Origin: AC-32 sp963755635
GTDB taxonomy: Bacteria; Actinomycetota; Thermoleophilia; Gaiellales; Gaiellaceae
Assembly (NCBI GenBank): GCA_963755635.1
Contig: CAVWKS010000019.1
Coordinates: forward strand, 62,001-126,000
DNA length: 64,000 nt
Direction of reading: 5' to 3'
The notes under the pieces are model-generated. The model ran no database searches. It was given only the letters and a program-made list of their open reading frames with translations, and was not told the origin of the DNA. Shown here one piece after another: positions 52,903-60,942 of the stretch. Every line of letters begins with the position of its first letter. Position 1 is the first letter of the stretch. The position numbers were made by a program, and so were the translations under genes.

Positions 52903-54261
52903 TTAGAGCTCGACGAGCGGGAAGGACCGGTGCCGCCGCGGCGGGACGAGGAAGTTCTGCCGGTGGCTCGTGTGCAGCACGGAGTTCAGGCCCTGCGCAC
53001 GCGAGCCGGGGGCGAGCGGCAGCCGCGTGCCGTCGGGGAGCACGCCGTCCATCGCGAGGCGGTTGCGGTGGAAGTCGTCGCTCGTGGGGTTGAAGACGAC
53101 GAAATGCACACCGGCCGAGGGCGTGTGATCCACGCCGTCGCGGCTCCAGAAGAACGGGTTGTCGAGCGTGTTGAAGTCCACCCGTTGCGGGATCGCCGTG
53201 CCCTTGCGGTAGACCTGGCCGTCGTGGCCGACCGTGTCGTGCTGCAGCCTGGACGTCGGCTGGATCGACGAGCTGTGGCCGATCCGGCCGCGGCGGTGGA
53301 AGTCGCGCTTGACGCCGGTCACGCTGCTGGCACGAGCCGGGCCCTGGGCGACCGTCTGCGCGTCCTCGCGCACCTTCAGCCCCGGCCGGAAGACGGTGTC
53401 GACGCGCTGCTGGAAGTCGAAGTTGAGGAACCACGCCTCCAGGTCCTCGAAGATGTGGGAGACGTGCATGTGCGTGCCGCCGTGGAAGTAGCCGCCGGCG
53501 GCGTCCGTGTAGCCGAGCGTCTCGAGGTTCGCGATCCTGCCCGGGCCGAGGTTCGCCTGCTGCGTCGAGGTGAAGCCGAGGAAGAGCTCGGCGGTGTCGG
53601 GGATCAGGTCCGCCCCGGGGACGTTCGCGGCCATCGCCATCCGCTTCGGGAGGCTCTGGCGCCCCTCGAAACCGCCGCCCGCGAACCCCTTGCGGATGCT
53701 CGTCACCTCGAAGAGCTTCAGGTCGTCGAAGAGCCTCTTCGCGCCCGCGGACACGTGGTCGAGCGAGTCGCTGCGCAGGAGCACGGCCACCTCGTTCTGC
53801 TCGAGAACGGTATCCCGGGGATCGCTGGGAAACCGGATCGCGGGCAGGAGCGCCGGCTTACGCGCGCGACGGTCGAACGGCGCGTGCTTGGCCCAGGCGG
53901 CCGGAACGTGACGGAAGAAGTACGGGAGCCCCCAGGCGACGGTCACGCCTAGCCCGGCGGCGGTCGCAGCGAAGCGGTCGTCGAGGTCGGCGAGGGCGTC
54001 CTCGAGCTCGCGCTGGGCGCCTCTCAGGTCGCGCGTGGCGACCGTTCCCGTCACGAGCTGGTGGTGGAGCGGCGGGACGACGACGGCGATCCCCTCGTCG
54101 TGGACGACCCGCAGGTCCAGCCGATGCTGCTCCGGGGGCAGATCCCGGGCCGCGGCCCGCTGGGGTGAGGTCGCCAGCCGGTCGACCAGCTCGTAGATCC
54201 CGGCAGCTCCGAGCGCCCCGGCCGCGGCGCCGGCCAGAAATCCACGGCGTGTGTACCTCAT
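52903..54261 (-). CDS. Tat-exported DyP-type peroxidase-like protein
   Basis: 452 residues. Twin-arginine signal MRYTRRGFLAGAAAGALGAA, then GTVATRDLRGAQRELEDALA, LGVTVAWGLPYFFRHVPAAW, NEVAVLLRSDSLDHVSAGAK, a GFEGRQSLPKRMAMA segment at the place of the DyP GFxDG motif, ANLETLGYTDAAGGYFHGGT, HMHVSHIFEDLEAWF, FHRRGRIGHSSSIQPTSR, FFWSRDGVDHTPSAGVHFVV, FNPTSDDFHRNRLAMDGVLP. Overall order resembles DyP-type peroxidases, but the canonical Asp of GFxDG is missing, so heme peroxidase activity is uncertain. ATG overlaps the lipoprotein stop; its stop is 3 nt from pfp's. Confidence 0.6.
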   Translation of the reverse strand: MRYTRRGFLAGAAAGALGAAGIYELVDRLATSPQRAAARDLPPEQHRLDLRVVHDEGIAVVVPPLHHQLVTGTVATRDLRGAQRELEDALADLDDRFAATAAGLGVTVAWGLPYFFRHVPAAWAKHAPFDRRARKPALLPAIRFPSDPRDTVLEQNEVAVLLRSDSLDHVSAGAKRLFDDLKLFEVTSIRKGFAGGGFEGRQSLPKRMAMAANVPGADLIPDTAELFLGFTSTQQANLGPGRIANLETLGYTDAAGGYFHGGTHMHVSHIFEDLEAWFLNFDFQQRVDTVFRPGLKVREDAQTVAQGPARASSVTGVKRDFHRRGRIGHSSSIQPTSRLQHDTVGHDGQVYRKGTAIPQRVDFNTLDNPFFWSRDGVDHTPSAGVHFVVFNPTSDDFHRNRLAMDGVLPDGTRLPLAPGSRAQGLNSVLHTSHRQNFLVPPRRHRSFPLVEL

Positions 54262-54857
54262 GCGCCCGAGGGGGCGACGAGCCTGAGCGAGCCGAGCATC
54301 TTCTTCAGGTCGACGACGACGTGCCGGTACGTCAACGGTGCGGCGACGTGCTGGCTGAGCGTGTAGAGAGACCTGCCGCGATGCCAGCCGAGGAGGACGT
54401 GCCACTGGTCTGCGCCCTGGTTGACGGTGTAGACGGTCGCGTCGATCCCGTTTGCGCGGACGTGGCCGTGCGGGTCGGCGAAACAAGGGACCTTCGAGCC
54501 GCGGACGTCCCCCGGGCAGCGCGGGATGGAAGCCCGGCCCGGATACCCGCGCAGGTTCACGTGCAGCTCGCCGCTGCCGCGCTCGAACCAGATGAACCCG
54601 ATCAGGTAGCTCCCGTCGCTCGAGACCGAGTGGATGTTGTTCCACTGCCCGCCGATCACGCCGTCGAGCGGATCCGGCATCCAGCCGGGGCAGTAGACCG
54701 GCGCGTGGATCTGGTTCGCGAGGCGTTGCCAGCCGTGCCGGTCCAGGCAGGACGGCTTCGCCTTGACGACTCCGGCGCCTGCGCCCGTCTCACCGCCGCA
54801 CCCGGCGAGCACGATCGCGAGCACCGCCAGAGGAACAACCGCTGCGACCCGGATCAC
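54258..54857 (-). CDS. Hypothetical lipoprotein
   Basis: 199 residues. GTG 54855-54857 gives VIRVAAVVPLAVLAIVLAGC, a lipoprotein signal with lipobox LAGC. Mature part: CLDRHGWQRLANQIHAPVYC, PGWMPDPLDGVIGGQWNNIH, SYLIGFIWFERGSGELHVNL, RGYPGRASIPRCPGDVRGSK, VYTVNQGADQWHVLLGWHRG, HVVVDLKKMLGSLRLV. Looks like a secreted beta-rich domain with conserved W and C residues; not recognised. Overlaps the glycosyltransferase upstream (GTGA) and the DyP-like gene downstream (ATGA). Confidence 0.7.
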   Translation of the reverse strand: MIRVAAVVPLAVLAIVLAGCGGETGAGAGVVKAKPSCLDRHGWQRLANQIHAPVYCPGWMPDPLDGVIGGQWNNIHSVSSDGSYLIGFIWFERGSGELHVNLRGYPGRASIPRCPGDVRGSKVPCFADPHGHVRANGIDATVYTVNQGADQWHVLLGWHRGRSLYTLSQHVAAPLTYRHVVVDLKKMLGSLRLVAPSGA

Positions 54858-56257
54858 TCCGGGAAATGGTAGACGGCTACCCACGGGCCCGCATACCGGC
54901 CGCCGGGCCGGATGTAGAAGAGCCGGTGGGTCCTGCGCAATGCCTCGTAGAAGGCCGTCTCACGCGGGTAGTGCTCGCGCGCGGCGAGAACGCGGTCGGC
55001 GATCGCGCCCGTGACTACCGCATAGCGCACGCCCGCGCTGCGCAGGTGCCCGACGTTGCGGTTCGGGTCCGCCGCCTTCTCTTCGGGCAGCGGCAGGCGC
55101 AGCTTCAGGACGCGAAAGCCCGCGAACGGGGTCAGCGAGGAGTCGGCGGCGATGCGCGCTCCGTGCGGCAGATGTGACTCGACCCAGCGGTGGGCGACGA
55201 CACGCGTGTCGGTCTTCGTCAGCTTGCGGGCGTCGCGGATCGACCAGGTCAGCGGGACGACGAGCAGGAGCAGCGTCACCGGCGCGAGCCCGCGCAAGCG
55301 GCCGGCGAGGGCGCCGAGGGGCGGCAGCAGCGGCAGGAGGTAGCGGTCGAAGTGCGCTCCGATCGTGCAGAGGTCGAGGTAGTAGACGAGCACGAACGAC
55401 GCGAGGATCAGGTCGGCGCGGTTCCGCCGGGCCAGCGCGACGACCAGGCCGATCACGCAGACGATCAGCGCCGGCCCGAGCCCGTCCCAGAGCCGTCCGC
55501 TGAAGGCGAGCGGCGCGGCGCGGTCGTGCTCGAAGCCGAGCCAGCCGTGGTGCGCGAGCTGCTGCACGCGATAGGCGTCCGAGACGGCCGAGCCGAAGTG
55601 CGCGACGAAGAACGGGCTCGTGGCGCAGAAGCCGGCGACCGCGAGCCCCAGCCCGAGCGCGAGCCGCCGCGGTTGCCGGTACGCCGCGATCACCAGCGGG
55701 ACGAGCAGGAACACGCCCGGGTACTTGACGCTGGTCGCGAGACCGGCGGCGAGGCCGGCGAGCTCGATCCTCCCGGAGACCAGCAGGGCAAGCGAGACCG
55801 CGACGCCGAGGGTGAGCGGGATGTCGGTGACCGCCATCCGCGAGTACGTGACCGCGGTCACCTCGACGGCGACCAACGCCGCGGCCACGGCCCCCGCAGG
55901 CCCGCCGTAGGCACGGTCGCCGAGCCACCACGAGGCTGCGACCGCACCGAGCGCGAGCACGAGCACCACGATCCGCGCCGCCAGGTAGGACGGCGAGCCC
56001 TCCCACGCCTGGAACGGCGCGAGCACGTACATCAGCAGGCTCGGGTAGTCGAACCAGTGCGGGTCGAGCCCCGCGCCGTGAACCATCGCCCAGGCGCGCG
56101 GGACGATGCTCTGCTCGTCGGGGCTGAAGAGCGGGAACGGCAGCCCGTAGCCAAGCCCGACGGCGCGCAGCGCGGCCGCCCCGGCGACGATCGCGGCGAG
56201 GGCGACATACGGCCCGCCCCAGAGGCTCTCGCGCCGCTCGGGCCGGGCCGTGCTCAG
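54854..56257 (-). CDS. GT39-like membrane glycosyltransferase (ArnT/PMT type)
   Basis: 467 residues, ~11 helices. Starts LSTARPERRESLWGGPYVAL with first helix ALAAIVAGAAALRAVGLGYG; the acidic pair FSPDEQSIVPRAWAMV is the GT-C catalytic DE motif in the first external loop; then HWFDYPSLLMYVLAP, SRMAVTDIPLTLGVAVSLAL, GLATSVKYPGVFLLVPLVIA, and a soluble C-terminal domain. Probably transfers a sugar from a polyprenyl-phosphate donor onto protein or lipid. First codon CTG (56255-56257), overlapping the upstream stop as CTGA. Confidence 0.8.
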   Translation of the reverse strand: MSTARPERRESLWGGPYVALAAIVAGAAALRAVGLGYGLPFPLFSPDEQSIVPRAWAMVHGAGLDPHWFDYPSLLMYVLAPFQAWEGSPSYLAARIVVLVLALGAVAASWWLGDRAYGGPAGAVAAALVAVEVTAVTYSRMAVTDIPLTLGVAVSLALLVSGRIELAGLAAGLATSVKYPGVFLLVPLVIAAYRQPRRLALGLGLAVAGFCATSPFFVAHFGSAVSDAYRVQQLAHHGWLGFEHDRAAPLAFSGRLWDGLGPALIVCVIGLVVALARRNRADLILASFVLVYYLDLCTIGAHFDRYLLPLLPPLGALAGRLRGLAPVTLLLLVVPLTWSIRDARKLTKTDTRVVAHRWVESHLPHGARIAADSSLTPFAGFRVLKLRLPLPEEKAADPNRNVGHLRSAGVRYAVVTGAIADRVLAAREHYPRETAFYEALRRTHRLFYIRPGGRYAGPWVAVYHFPE

Positions 56258-56811
56258 ACCTCGGGCGGCGTCTCGCCGATCAGCTCGGCCACGTTCCCGG
56301 CGCGGACGATCACCGCGTCGACGCCCGCGCGCTCGAGCTCGTCGACGTCGGCGCGAGTCGTCGCGGGCAGGTCGGCGATCGCGAGCTTCCCGGCCGGCAC
56401 GTCGGGCAACAGGTCGAGCACGCCTTCGAGCGGGCGCTCGTGTCTCCCGGCGAGCACGAACAGCTCGGGGTCGAACTTCTCCAGTGCCTCCTCGAGCTCT
56501 TCCTCGTCCTCGACCCGGACCGCCAGCTCCAGCTCGCCCGCCGGGCTCTCGGACCATTCCTCCAGATCGACCATGCACGCGTCCGCGGCGGCGAGATTCG
56601 TCGCGTGGTCGCCCGTCCAGTGGACGAGCACGGGCACCGAGACCGCCTCGCGGATCGAGTCGAGCGCGTGGGTGCTGTGCAGGTGCACGAGCACGCCCTC
56701 GGCGCCGTCGCTCTCGGCGCGGCGGGCGGCCTCGGGGCCGTCGACCTCTGCGAGAACGGAGATGCCGTCGCCCTCGGAGATCGCCTGGCTGAAGCGGCGG
56801 AGCCCGGTCAC
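56254..56811 (-). CDS. TrpC-like TIM-barrel protein (degenerate indole-3-glycerol phosphate synthase fold)
   Basis: 185 residues: VTGLRRFSQAISEGDGISVL, AEVDGPEAARRAESDGAEGV, REAVSVPVLVHWTGDHATNL, AAADACMVDLEEWSESPAGE, LELAVRVEDEEELEEALEKF, KLAIADLPATTRADVDELER, AGVDAVIVRAGNVAELIGE. The beta-alpha order resembles TrpC, but the catalytic lysines (AEVK... and K in the third strand) are absent and the protein is short, so it is unlikely to be an active TrpC. No other trp gene is near. GTG 56809-56811. First in the four-gene cassette. Confidence 0.6.
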   Translation of the reverse strand: MTGLRRFSQAISEGDGISVLAEVDGPEAARRAESDGAEGVLVHLHSTHALDSIREAVSVPVLVHWTGDHATNLAAADACMVDLEEWSESPAGELELAVRVEDEEELEEALEKFDPELFVLAGRHERPLEGVLDLLPDVPAGKLAIADLPATTRADVDELERAGVDAVIVRAGNVAELIGETPPEV

Positions 56812-56825
56812 GGCATTACCTGCAC

Positions 56826-56844
56826 GGCGCAATATTGGCGCAAT
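56826..56844 (-). repeat. Tandem ATTGCGCC repeat upstream of the TrpC-like gene
   Basis: GGCGCAAT at 56826-56833 and 56837-56844, spaced 11 bp, 15 nt upstream of the GTG; further GCGCAA-like words occur to 56875. Possible operator for the cassette. Confidence 0.35.
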
Positions 56845-56944
56845 CGCGTCACCCACGCGCGCGCATTTGCGCGATACGCTCGCCTCGGGGAGGAGGCCGG
56901 GTGCGCCTTAGGCGGCGGGATAACTCGCGGCAAGCGGGCTCCGG

Positions 56945-57743
56945 TCAGACGCCGATCGGGTGCCAGACGGTCTTCAGCTCGAGGAAGCCCGCGACCTCCC
57001 ACGGGCTCTGGTCGTCCGGCGCCCCTCGCACGACACGCTTGACGTTCTCGGCCGCGAGCCGCTCGAGCTCCGCGACCTCGCCGTCGGCGCCGGAGACGTC
57101 GAGCGCATTCACGTCCATGTGGCTCGCCAGCACGGGCGCCAACTCCTCCCGGTGGCCGGTCACGATGTTGACTACGCCGCCCGGGACGTCGGCCGTCGCC
57201 AGCACCTCGGCCAGCTCGATCGCGGCCAACGGGTGTGCTTCCGAGGCGACGGCCACCACGGCGTTGCCGCCGACCAGCGCGGGCGCGACCCGCGAGACGA
57301 GGCCCGCGAGCGCCGGCTCCTCCGGCGCGAGGATCCCGACGACGCCGGTCGGCTCCGGGACGGTGAAGTTGAAGTACGGCCCCGCAACCGGGTTCGACGA
57401 GCCGAGCACCTGCGCCAGCTTGTCGGCCCAGCCCGCGTACCAGACGACGCGGTCGATCGAGCGCTCGACCTCCTTCGGGCCCCGAGCAGAGCTCGGCGAA
57501 CTCGGCCCCGCGCGCCTCGATCATCTCTGCGATCCGGTAGAGGACCTGGCCGCGGTTGTACGCGGTCATCGCCGACCACTTGCCGAACGCGCCGCGCGCC
57601 GCCCGCACCGCGTCGCGCACGTCCTTGCGCGACCCGCGCGCGACGTTCTGGCCCTCGGCCTCGTAGGTGCGGCCCGACTCGGAGCGCGGGAACTCGCCGC
57701 CGATGAAGAGCTTGTACGTCTTGCGGACCGGCAGCCGGCTCAT
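56945..57743 (-). CDS. Short aldehyde dehydrogenase homologue lacking catalytic Cys
   Basis: About 265 residues against ~490 for a full ALDH. MSRLPVRKTYKLFIGGEFPR, GQNVARGSRKDVRDAVRAAR, AYNRGQVLYRIAEMIEARGA; an extra base in GGGGCCCG near 57482 shifts the frame (span 3n+1), then KEVERSIDRVVWYAGWADKL, FNFTVPEPTGVVGILAPEEP, ALVGGNAVVAVASEAHPLAA, VPGGVVNIVTGHREELAPVL, ending FLELKTVWHPIGV. The ELGGK and Cys blocks are missing, so it is non-catalytic, probably a partner of the full-length enzyme just upstream, whose stop overlaps its ATG. Confidence 0.8.
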
Positions 57744-59209
57744 TCGAACTTCAGGTACGGCTCGAGGCCGTGCCGTCCTCCCTCGCGGCCGAAGCCGGAC
57801 TCCTTGTAGCCGCCGAACGGCGAGGCCGGGTCGAAGCGGTTGTACGTGTTGGCCCAGATCACCCCGGCGCGCAGCTTCTGCGCCATCGACAGGATCCGCG
57901 AGCCCTTCTCCGTCCAGACGCCGGCGGACAGGCCGTACGGCGTGTTGTTCGCCTTCTCGACCGCCTCGTCGGGCGTGCGGAACGTCAGCACCGAGAGCAC
58001 CGGCCCGAAGATCTCCTCCTGGGCGACCCGGTAGCTCTGCGCGACGTTCGTGAAGACCGTCGGTACGAACCAGTAGCCCTTCTCCGGGAGGCGGCACGGC
58101 GGCTGGTAGATCTCTGCGCCCTCCTCCTCCCCACTGGCAACGAGCTCCTGGATCTTCTCCAGTTGCTGGCGCGAGTTGATCGCGCCGACGTCGGTGTTCT
58201 TGTCGAGCGGGTCGCCCACGCGCAGCGTCGCCAGGCGCCGCTTCAGCTTCGCGATCACCGGCTCGTAGATCGACTCCTGGACGAGGAGCCGCGAGCCGGC
58301 GCAGCAGACGTGGCCCTGGTTGAAGTAGATCCCGTTGACGATTCCCTCGACCGCCTGGTCGAGCGCGGCGTCGTCGAAGATGATGTTCGCGGCCTTGCCG
58401 CCGAGCTCGAGCGTCAGCTTCTTGCCGGTGCCCGCGAGCTCGCGCTGGATCGCCTTGCCGACCTCGGTCGAGCCGGTGAACGCGACCTTGTCGACGTCGG
58501 CCTGGACGAGCGCCGCGCCCGCGCTACCGTCGCCGGTGACGATGTTGACGACGCCGGGCGGCAGCTCGGCCTGGCGCAGGACGTCGCAGAAGAGGAGCGC
58601 CGAGAGCGGCGTCGTCTCTGCCGGCTTGAGCACGACCGTGTTCCCGGCGGCCAGCGCGGGCGCGATCTTCCAGGCCAGCATCAGCAGCGGGAAGTTCCAC
58701 GGGATGATCTGCCCTGCGACGCCGAGCGGCTTCGGCTTGCGGTTCGGGAAGGCGTACTCGAGCTTGTCGGCCCAGCCCGCGTAGTAGAAGAAGTGTGCGG
58801 CCGAGAGCGGCAGGTCGACGTCGCGCGACTCGCGGATCGGCTTGCCGCCGTTCAGCGACTCGAGCACGGCGAACTCGCGCGAGCGCTCCTGCAGCAGGCG
58901 CGCGATCCGGAAGAGGTACTTGGCGCGCTCGGAGCCGGGGAGCGCCGACCAGCCGTTCTCGAAGGCGTCTCGCGCGGCCTTGACCGCGAGCCCGACCTCC
59001 TGCTCGGTCGCCTGGCCGATCTCGGCGAGAGGCTCCTCGCTCGAGGGATCGATCGTCGCGTAGCTCTCCTTCGGCTCGAGCCACTCGCCCCCGACGAAGA
59101 GGCCGTAGCGTTCGCGCAGGGTGACGACCTCGCGCGACTCGGGCGCGCTCGCGTACTCCCAGGCGGTGGTCGCCGGGGGGCCGCCTTGTTGACGCTCGAG
59201 CTCAGTCAA
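57740..59209 (-). CDS. Aldehyde dehydrogenase (NAD(P)-dependent), catalytic
   Basis: 489 residues. YGLFVGGEWLEPKESYATID, PLGVAGQIIPWNFPLLMLAW, PALAAGNTVVLKPAETTPLS, KVAFTGSTEVGKAIQRELAG, catalytic Glu in LTLELGGKAANIIFDDA, catalytic Cys in GIYFNQGHVCCAGSRLLVQE, EEIFGPVLSVLTFRTPDEAV, PFGGYKESGFGREGG. Following deoC, it could oxidise the acetaldehyde released from deoxyribose-5-phosphate; that is inference. TTG 59207-59209 is the start and lies inside the second copy of the deoC-terminus repeat. Confidence 0.92.
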   Translation of the reverse strand: MTELERQQGGPPATTAWEYASAPESREVVTLRERYGLFVGGEWLEPKESYATIDPSSEEPLAEIGQATEQEVGLAVKAARDAFENGWSALPGSERAKYLFRIARLLQERSREFAVLESLNGGKPIRESRDVDLPLSAAHFFYYAGWADKLEYAFPNRKPKPLGVAGQIIPWNFPLLMLAWKIAPALAAGNTVVLKPAETTPLSALLFCDVLRQAELPPGVVNIVTGDGSAGAALVQADVDKVAFTGSTEVGKAIQRELAGTGKKLTLELGGKAANIIFDDAALDQAVEGIVNGIYFNQGHVCCAGSRLLVQESIYEPVIAKLKRRLATLRVGDPLDKNTDVGAINSRQQLEKIQELVASGEEEGAEIYQPPCRLPEKGYWFVPTVFTNVAQSYRVAQEEIFGPVLSVLTFRTPDEAVEKANNTPYGLSAGVWTEKGSRILSMAQKLRAGVIWANTYNRFDPASPFGGYKESGFGREGGRHGLEPYLKFE

Positions 59210-59371
59210 TCGTGAAGTAGTCCGGGCAGCACGGGGGAACCCAGGGTTCCCCCGTGAGCCCCCTCCTTCTCGTCCGGAACACCCTTAGCCGAAGCGGGCA
59301 CCGCCGGGCAAAGCCCGTCGGCGCCGGCCAATGCATGTCTCTCGCGTCAGTCAATGGTGAAGTAATCCGGG
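59202..59371. repeat. Direct repeat of the deoC terminus flanking a 120-bp hairpin-rich element
   Basis: A 25-nt sequence at 59347-59371 (end of deoC) recurs at 59202-59226 (start of the ALDH gene) with two mismatches. Read on the minus strand both encode PDYFTID and a stop, differing only by GAT/GAC and ACC/ACG. Between them (59227-59346) lie hairpins ACGGGGGAACCC-A-GGGTTCCCCCGT and GGGCAAAGCCC and no gene. Looks like an inserted element or internal duplication. Confidence 0.75.
59231..59255. repeat. Perfect 12-bp inverted repeat in the deoC-ALDH element
   Basis: ACGGGGGAACCC, one A, GGGTTCCCCCGT. Sits 22 nt upstream of the ALDH TTG. Apex CCC-N-GGG is the same as in the hairpin before era at 61810-61826. 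Could also end the deoC transcript, though no U-run follows. Confidence 0.6.
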
Positions 59372-60285
59372 CTCTGGTAGACGCCGGTCTTTTCTTTGCG
59401 CAGCTGCATCAGGATGTCGTTCAGGAGCGACGAGGCGCCGAAGCGGTAGCGGTCGGGCGTCAGCCAGTCCTCGCCGAGCGTCTCGTGGACGAGGACGAGG
59501 TGCTGGACGGCCTGCTTCGCGTTGCGGATCCCGCCCGCCGGCTTGAAGCCGACACGCCGGCCCGTCTCCTCGTAGACGTCGCGGATCGCCTCGAGCATGA
59601 CCAGCGCGACCGGCAGCGTCGCCGCCGAGGGAAGCTTGCCGGTCGAAGTCTTGATGAAGTCGGCACCGGCGGCCATCGCGAGCAACGAGGCGCGGCGGAC
59701 GTTGTCGTACGTGCCGAGCTCGCCCGTCTCGAGGATCACCTTCAGGTGGGTCTCGCCGCAGGCCTCCTTGACCCGCACGATCTCGTCGTAGACCTTCGCG
59801 TAGCGGCCGGCGAGGAACGCGCCGCGGTCGATCACCATGTCGACTTCGTCGGCACCGTGCTCGATCACCCAGCGCACCTCCTCGAGCTTCGTCTCGAGCG
59901 GCGACTGGCCCGACGGGAACGCGGTCGCGACGGAAGCGACCTTGACGCCGCTGCCGCGCAGGCGTTCGACCGCCGGTGGGACGAGGTTCGGATAGACGCA
60001 GAGCGCGGCGACCGAGGGGATGGCGGGGTCGGATGGGTCCGGCCGGATCGCCTTCGAGGCGAGCGCCGCAACCTTGCCGGGCGTGTCGGCGCCTTCGAGC
60101 GTCGTCAGGTCGGTCATCCGGACGGCCAGCTCGAGCGCGAACACTTTCGCCTCGCGCTTGATCGAGCGCTTCGCAAGCGTGGCCGCGCGCTCCTCGAGCG
60201 CAACCTGGTCGATCGAGCCGATCCGGGGCAGCCGCGACTCGAGCGGGAGCTCGAAGCCGGCGGGCAGAGCGGGTGCCTGCGCCAT
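59347..60285 (-). CDS. deoC: Deoxyribose-phosphate aldolase
   Basis: 312 residues; splits 2-deoxyribose-5-phosphate into glyceraldehyde-3-phosphate and acetaldehyde. RMTDLTTLEGADTPGKVAAL, AALCVYPNLVPPAVERLRGS, VKVASVATAFPSGQSPLETK, VIEHGADEVDMVIDRGAFLA, KVILETGELGTYDNVRRASL, Schiff-base Lys in GADFIKTSTGKLPSAAT, VGFKPAGGIRNAKQAVQHLV. About 60 residues longer than short bacterial DeoC, like the longer eukaryote-type enzyme. ATG 60283-60285, 6 nt from TAGACT. Confidence 0.93.
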   Translation of the reverse strand: MAQAPALPAGFELPLESRLPRIGSIDQVALEERAATLAKRSIKREAKVFALELAVRMTDLTTLEGADTPGKVAALASKAIRPDPSDPAIPSVAALCVYPNLVPPAVERLRGSGVKVASVATAFPSGQSPLETKLEEVRWVIEHGADEVDMVIDRGAFLAGRYAKVYDEIVRVKEACGETHLKVILETGELGTYDNVRRASLLAMAAGADFIKTSTGKLPSAATLPVALVMLEAIRDVYEETGRRVGFKPAGGIRNAKQAVQHLVLVHETLGEDWLTPDRYRFGASSLLNDILMQLRKEKTGVYQSPDYFTID

Positions 60286-60291
60286 GGACGC

Positions 60292-60297
60292 AGTCTA
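60292..60297 (-). promoter_or_regulatory. -10 element of deoC
   Basis: TAGACT (60297 to 60292), ending 6 nt before the deoC ATG and sharing its TAG with the stop codon of the HAD gene. Suggests an internal leaderless promoter. Confidence 0.5.
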
Positions 60298-60942
60298 GGC
60301 CGAGAGCGCGAGCAGCCGCTCGGCGGCGGCCGCGAGGCCGCGCTCGTCGACGTGGATCGCGTGGATACCGGCGGCGCGGGCGCTCTCCGCGTCGCGGTGC
60401 GTGTCGCCGAGCTCGACGGTGGCGTCCGCGGGCCAACCACCGGCGCGGGCGCGCGCTAGGTCGATCAGCTCGACGCGAGACTCGGCGTCGCAGCCGAAGG
60501 CGCCTTGCCCGGGCGGGAAGAAGCGCTCGAAGCCGAGGCGCTCCATCCGGGCACGCGCCATCGGCTCCGGGTTGCCGGTGAGGAGAGCGAGGCGGATTCC
60601 GGCGGCGGCGAGCCGTGCGAGGCACTCGCTCGCCCCGGGCGCGCCTTCCCAGGCGCTCGTGTCGGCGCCGGCCAGCAGCTCGACGTAGCGCTCGGCGAAC
60701 CGGCAGCACCACGCTTCGAGCTGGGCGTCGATCGCGTCGTCCGCGATGCCTTCGGCCTGGAGCACGAGCCTCGCGATCCGCTTCGCCGTCTGGCCTGCGT
60801 GGTCGACTCGCTCGACGGCGTCATCGGGTGGGTCGACCGGATAGCTCTCGCGTAGCGTCTCCAGCAGAGCCTCGCTCGAGAACGGGTCGTGCGTCAGGAA
60901 GAGCGTCCCGTCGACGTCGAACAGCGCGAGCAGCGGCTTCAC
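60295..60942 (-). CDS. HAD-superfamily phosphatase
   Basis: 215 residues. Motif I LLALFDVDGTLFLTHD (DxDGT), cap domain helices AVERVDHAGQTAKRIARLVL, motif II LALLTGNPEPMARARME, motif III/IV RAGGWPADATVELGDTHRDA (GDTxxD) and ESARAAGIHAIHVDERGLAA. Phosphoglycolate-phosphatase-like; substrate unknown. GTG 60940-60942 overlaps the era stop. Confidence 0.85.
   Translation of the reverse strand: MKPLLALFDVDGTLFLTHDPFSSEALLETLRESYPVDPPDDAVERVDHAGQTAKRIARLVLQAEGIADDAIDAQLEAWCCRFAERYVELLAGADTSAWEGAPGASECLARLAAAGIRLALLTGNPEPMARARMERLGFERFFPPGQGAFGCDAESRVELIDLARARAGGWPADATVELGDTHRDAESARAAGIHAIHVDERGLAAAAERLLALSA

Noticed and set aside
59161..59371. Rho-independent terminator after deoC
   Set aside because: The hairpin is perfect but has no U-run, and it lies inside a repeat element; termination there is possible but not supported.
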